Part shown: one piece after another, positions 61,170-64,000 of the stretch
Position numbering within the stretch: the stretch's first letter is position 1
Layout of the letters: each line of letters opens with the position of its first letter
DNA from: Plastoroseomonas arctica
GTDB taxonomy: Bacteria > Pseudomonadota > Alphaproteobacteria > Acetobacterales > Acetobacteraceae
Assembly (NCBI RefSeq): GCF_018128965.1
Contig: NZ_JAAEDH010000002.1
Location: forward strand, 248,001 to 312,000
DNA: 64,000 nucleotides
Direction: 5' to 3'
The notes under the pieces: generated by a model
What the model was told of the DNA's origin: nothing
Seen by the model: only the letters and a program-made list of their open reading frames with translations
The model's database searches: none
Translations under genes and position numbers: made by a program

Positions 61170-62576
61170 ATGAGCCGTCCCATGATCGGTCGGACCGTTC
61201 GCCGCATCCGCCTGGAGAAGGCGATGACGCAGCAGGCCCTGGCCGCGCGGCTGGGCATTTCCGCGAGCTACCTGAACCTCATCGAGCACGACCAGCGGGG
61301 CGTGACCGCCTCGCTGCTCATCAAGCTGACCGAGGCGCTGCAGATCGATCTGGCCCATCTCTCCGGCCATGCCGAACGCCAGACCGAGGCGGGCCTGCGC
61401 GAGGTGCTGTCCGACCCCATGCTCGGCATCGAGGAGGTGCCGGAGGCGGAGATTGCGGCCCTCGCCGGCTCCGCGCCCAACGCCGCGCGCGCGATGCTTG
61501 CGCTGTACCGCGCCTGGCGCGTGGCGCGGGAGGACAGCTCCGGCATCGCGCTGCCCTCCGGCCGGCGCATCCTGCTGCCCACCGAGGAAGCGCGCGACCT
61601 GTTCCACGAACGCGCGAACCATTTCCCGGTGCTGGAAACGCTCGCCGAGCGCATCGGGCGGGAACTTCAGGCGAGCCCGGCCGAACTCAACCACGCCATC
61701 GCCGAGCGCCTCCGCGGCAAGCACGGGCTGCGCATCGTGGTCGGCCCACTGGAAGGCGCGCTCCGCCGGCATGACGCGGCCACGCGCAGCCTGCTGCTCT
61801 CGGAATCGCTGCCGCGCGAAAGCCGCGGTTTCCACATGGCCTTCTGCCTCATGCTGCTCGAAGCCCGCGACGCCGTCGAAGACGCGCTGGCCCCGCACAG
61901 CCCCACCTCCACCGAGGCCGCCTCGATCATCCGCATCGGACTGCTCAACTACGCCGCCGGCGCGCTGCTGATGCCCTACGCCCCCTACCTGGCCGCCGCC
62001 CGCGCGCTGCGCCACGATGTCGAGGCGCTGGCCGCGCGCTTTGGCGTCAGCTTCGAGCAGGCGAGCCACCGCCTCTCCACCCTGCAGCGCGATGGCGCCC
62101 GCGGGGTGCCATTCTTCTTCCTCCGCGTCGACCCCGCCGGCAATGTGGACAAGCGCTTCTCGGCGGCCGGCTTCCCCTTCGCCCGCTTCGGCGGCAGCTG
62201 CCCGAAATGGATCGTCCATCACGCCTTCGCCACGCCCGGCACGCTGCGCGTCCAGGTCGCCGCGCTGCCGGATGGCGCGACCTTCCTGTGCTTTGCCCAG
62301 AGCGTGACCGGCCCAGCCCCGCGCTGGGGCGAACCCGCCCCCGTCCACGTCATTGCCATGGGCTGCGACATCGCCCGCGCGCCGGAGCTGGTCTACGCCG
62401 ACGGCCTGGACCTCGAGGCCGCCACGGTCGGCATCGGCCTGTCCTGCCGGCTCTGCGCTCGGGAGGATTGCCGATCCCGCGCCTTCCCGCCGCTGGAGCA
62501 TCGCCTGGCACTCGACCCCGCGATCGAGGGTGCCAGCCCCTGGCGATTTGAAACCGCGCGCGCCCCTGCGCCGTAG
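61170..62576 (+). CDS. ScfR/RamB-like XRE regulator
   Basis: 468 residues. N-terminal XRE helix-turn-helix (VRRIRLEKAMTQQALAARLGISASYLNLIEHDQRGVT), a central peptidase-like ImmA/DUF955 region (FGVSFEQASHRLSTLQ) and a C-terminal DUF2083 domain ending GLSCRLCAREDCRSRAFPP, with three cysteines that could hold metal or iron-sulfur. RamB of Corynebacterium and ScfR/MccR-type proteins regulate acetate, glyoxylate and propionate genes, fitting the divergent aceA. Confidence 0.9.
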   Translation: MSRPMIGRTVRRIRLEKAMTQQALAARLGISASYLNLIEHDQRGVTASLLIKLTEALQIDLAHLSGHAERQTEAGLREVLSDPMLGIEEVPEAEIAALAGSAPNAARAMLALYRAWRVAREDSSGIALPSGRRILLPTEEARDLFHERANHFPVLETLAERIGRELQASPAELNHAIAERLRGKHGLRIVVGPLEGALRRHDAATRSLLLSESLPRESRGFHMAFCLMLLEARDAVEDALAPHSPTSTEAASIIRIGLLNYAAGALLMPYAPYLAAARALRHDVEALAARFGVSFEQASHRLSTLQRDGARGVPFFFLRVDPAGNVDKRFSAAGFPFARFGGSCPKWIVHHAFATPGTLRVQVAALPDGATFLCFAQSVTGPAPRWGEPAPVHVIAMGCDIARAPELVYADGLDLEAATVGIGLSCRLCAREDCRSRAFPPLEHRLALDPAIEGASPWRFETARAPAP

Positions 62577-62622
62577 CGTCTCCGCGCTACCTGCCCTACA
62601 CGGCCCGCAACCGGAGACCGCC

Positions 62623-63384
62623 ATGCCCAGCCTCGCGACCCGCCTGCTGAAGGACCGAAGGCTATGGGCGGTCGCGGCCGTCATCGCCGTGATCGTCGCG
62701 ATCCGGCTGAGCGGTGCGGCGGACTACCTCAGCCTCGACACGCTGCGCAGCGTGCGCGGCACGCTCACCGGCTGGGTCGCGGAGCATCGCCTGCTCGCGG
62801 CACTCGCCTACATGGCCACCTACGTGGTCACCACGGCTCTGCTGCTGCCCGGCGCGGTGCTGCTGACGCTCACCGGCGGCTTCCTGTTCGGCGCGGTCAT
62901 CGGCACCGGCCTGACGGTCGTCGCCGCCACCATCGGCGCGATCATCATCTTCTCCACCGCGCGCGCCGTCTTCGGCGCGAATGCGCTGGAACGCTTCGGC
63001 CCGCGCGCCAAGGCCCTGGTCGAGGGGCTGCGCCGCAACGCCTGGTCCTATCTGCTGGTCCTGCGCCTGGTGCCGTTGTTCCCGTTCCTGCTGGTCAACA
63101 TCGTGCCGGCCTTCGCCGGCGTGCGACTGCGCGTCTTCGCCATCACCACGCTGTTCGGCATCCTGCCCGGGACGGCGGTGTTCTCGCTCTCTGGCGCCGG
63201 GCTCGGGCGCACGCTCGACAGCGGCGGCGCGCTCGATCTCGGCTCCATCCTGACGCCGGAAATCCTGATCGCGCTGTGTGCCCTGGCGGCACTCTCGCTC
63301 GCCGCCATCCCGCTCAAGGCGCGCTTTGCCCCGGCGCCGGCGCCCGCGCCGGCTCCGGCGACCCCCACGCCACCGCCCGCCTGA
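62623..63384 (+). CDS. TVP38/TMEM64-family membrane protein
   Basis: 253 residues, about five membrane helices. Family core: LLPGAVLLTLTGGFLFGAVIGTGLTVVAATIGAIIIFSTARA, then LRLVPLFPFLLVNIVPAFAGVRLRVFAITTLFGILPGTAVFS. A Pro/Ala repeat tail (APAPAPAPATPTPPPA) ends the protein. Distant relative of DedA scramblase-like proteins; the role is probably membrane lipid handling. Confidence 0.9.
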   Translation: MPSLATRLLKDRRLWAVAAVIAVIVAIRLSGAADYLSLDTLRSVRGTLTGWVAEHRLLAALAYMATYVVTTALLLPGAVLLTLTGGFLFGAVIGTGLTVVAATIGAIIIFSTARAVFGANALERFGPRAKALVEGLRRNAWSYLLVLRLVPLFPFLLVNIVPAFAGVRLRVFAITTLFGILPGTAVFSLSGAGLGRTLDSGGALDLGSILTPEILIALCALAALSLAAIPLKARFAPAPAPAPAPATPTPPPA

Positions 63385-63442
63385 CCCGGGTCATTGGGGC
63401 CCGGCGCAACCTGATCTAGGCTGCGCGCGGGAGGACAAGGCG

Positions 63443-64000
63443 ATGCTGACGGTCTATGGCCGCACCAATTCGGTGAATGTTCGAAAAGTGCTGTGGCTGC
63501 TCGACGAGTTGGGCACGCCCTACCAGCGCCTGGATGCCGGCATGGAGCATGGTGTGGTCGACACGCCCGAATACCGCGCCATGAACCCGAACGGCCGCAT
63601 CCCCACCATCACCGATGGCGCGCTGGTGCTGTGGGAGAGCAATGCCTGCCTGCGCTACCTGGCCATGAAGGCCGGCGAGCGGGGCGCCACGCTCTACCCC
63701 CCGGACCCCGCCGCGCGCGCCAGCGTGGATCGCTGGCTGGACTGGCAGCTCTCCACCCTCGGCGGCGCCGAGCGCATGATGTTCTGGGGCGTCGTCCGCA
63801 CGCCGCCCGAAAAGCGCGACATGGCGGCGGTCCAAAAGTCCGTGGCCGATTCAGGCGCCTGCTGGCGCATCATCGACGCCCGCCTCGCCGATGGCCGCGG
63901 CTTCATCGAAGGCGAGGCGCTGACGCTGGCCGACATCGTGCTCGGCGCCTATGCCGGCCGCTGGTTCGGCGTCCCCGTCGAGGGCAAGGCTTCGCTGCCG
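63443..64000 (+). CDS. Glutathione S-transferase, N-terminal 186 residues (runs off window)
   Basis: Begins MLTVYGRTNSVNVRKVLWLLDELG (thioredoxin-fold GSH site), then RIPTITDGALVLWESNACLRYL. The C-terminal helical domain is partly present (LTLADIVLGAYAGRWF). The frame is open to the last base. The ribosome site is GAGGACAAGGCG. The reaction partner cannot be told. Confidence 0.9.
   Translation, partial: MLTVYGRTNSVNVRKVLWLLDELGTPYQRLDAGMEHGVVDTPEYRAMNPNGRIPTITDGALVLWESNACLRYLAMKAGERGATLYPPDPAARASVDRWLDWQLSTLGGAERMMFWGVVRTPPEKRDMAAVQKSVADSGACWRIIDARLADGRGFIEGEALTLADIVLGAYAGRWFGVPVEGKASLP

Noticed and set aside
63340-63384. Pro/Ala repeat at the TVP38 C-terminus as a separate repeat element
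   Set aside because: A short in-frame low-complexity tail of the coding sequence, common in GC-rich genomes.

Overview
This is a 64-kb stretch of very GC-rich chromosome from an alphaproteobacterium. The best guess is Acetobacteraceae (a Roseomonas-like soil or water organism). The guess rests on GC content, dense operons with ATGA/GTGA overlaps, a Bug-type solute receptor, hisB-hisH-hisA-hisF-hisE beside hslVU, and an aceA/ScfR-type regulator pair. No species call is possible from sequence reading alone. There is no rRNA operon, phage, transposase or CRISPR array; the only RNA gene seen is tRNA-Ala(CGC) at 5599-5674.

Layout. 1-5.5 kb: a ThDP enzyme (cut by the window edge) with a Bug receptor, DoxX and a divergent LysR regulator, then the yggT-yggU-folD-eamA operon. 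5.8-23.4 kb: a redox/energy-stress island. It holds a half-length pyruvate-phosphate-dikinase-like protein paired with a PhoU-like protein, universal stress, BON and general stress proteins, and an overlapping operon for PHA synthase, an R-hydratase/phosphotransacylase fusion, acetate kinase and FabI. An Acg-type nitroreductase, an Old Yellow Enzyme and one 1405-residue CheB-CheR-PAS-histidine kinase-REC-FixJ fusion follow. Four promoters in the island share a two-part signature, GTAGwTTCCG followed 36-37 bases later by a TAG-containing box. This looks like a small regulon whose obvious candidate regulator is the FixJ-like end of the fusion protein. 23.7-31.8 kb: a MarR-like regulator, dUTPase, a TPR protein, a nitrate/sulfonate/taurine-type ABC importer with two permeases, a large GT-C-like membrane protein and a small secreted His/Arg-rich protein.

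31.8-39.8 kb is housekeeping: an RsmB-like rRNA methyltransferase, the his operon (with GNAT and DUF2628 genes inserted) and hslVU. 39.8-46.2 kb: an AbrB-Doc toxin-antitoxin pair with a clear operator palindrome, EcsC, a carboxymuconolactone-decarboxylase-family protein, an MsbA-like exporter, an aldo/keto reductase, a GT9-like protein and DUF1003. 46.3-58.3 kb: a tightly overlapping surface-glycan or glycoconjugate cluster. It has a zinc-type dehydrogenase, a Gfo/Idh oxidoreductase, CgeB-like glycosyltransferases, a histidine phosphatase, myo-inositol-1-phosphate synthase, two nucleotide-sugar epimerases, a GT4, a methyltransferase and a glycosidase whose TIM-barrel halves appear swapped. 58.3-64 kb: topoisomerase IB, isocitrate lyase with a small tandem-repeat protein, a ScfR/RamB-like regulator, a TVP38 membrane protein and a partial glutathione S-transferase.

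Most promising for new biology are (i) the FixJ-like promoter set with the giant sensor fusion and fermentative/storage enzymes, (ii) the inositol-linked glycan cluster with its permuted glycosidase, and (iii) a dispersed hairpin element with an A/T-rich flank found at four gene boundaries, mostly antisense to the neighbouring gene. All assignments come from reading the sequence; no database search was run.
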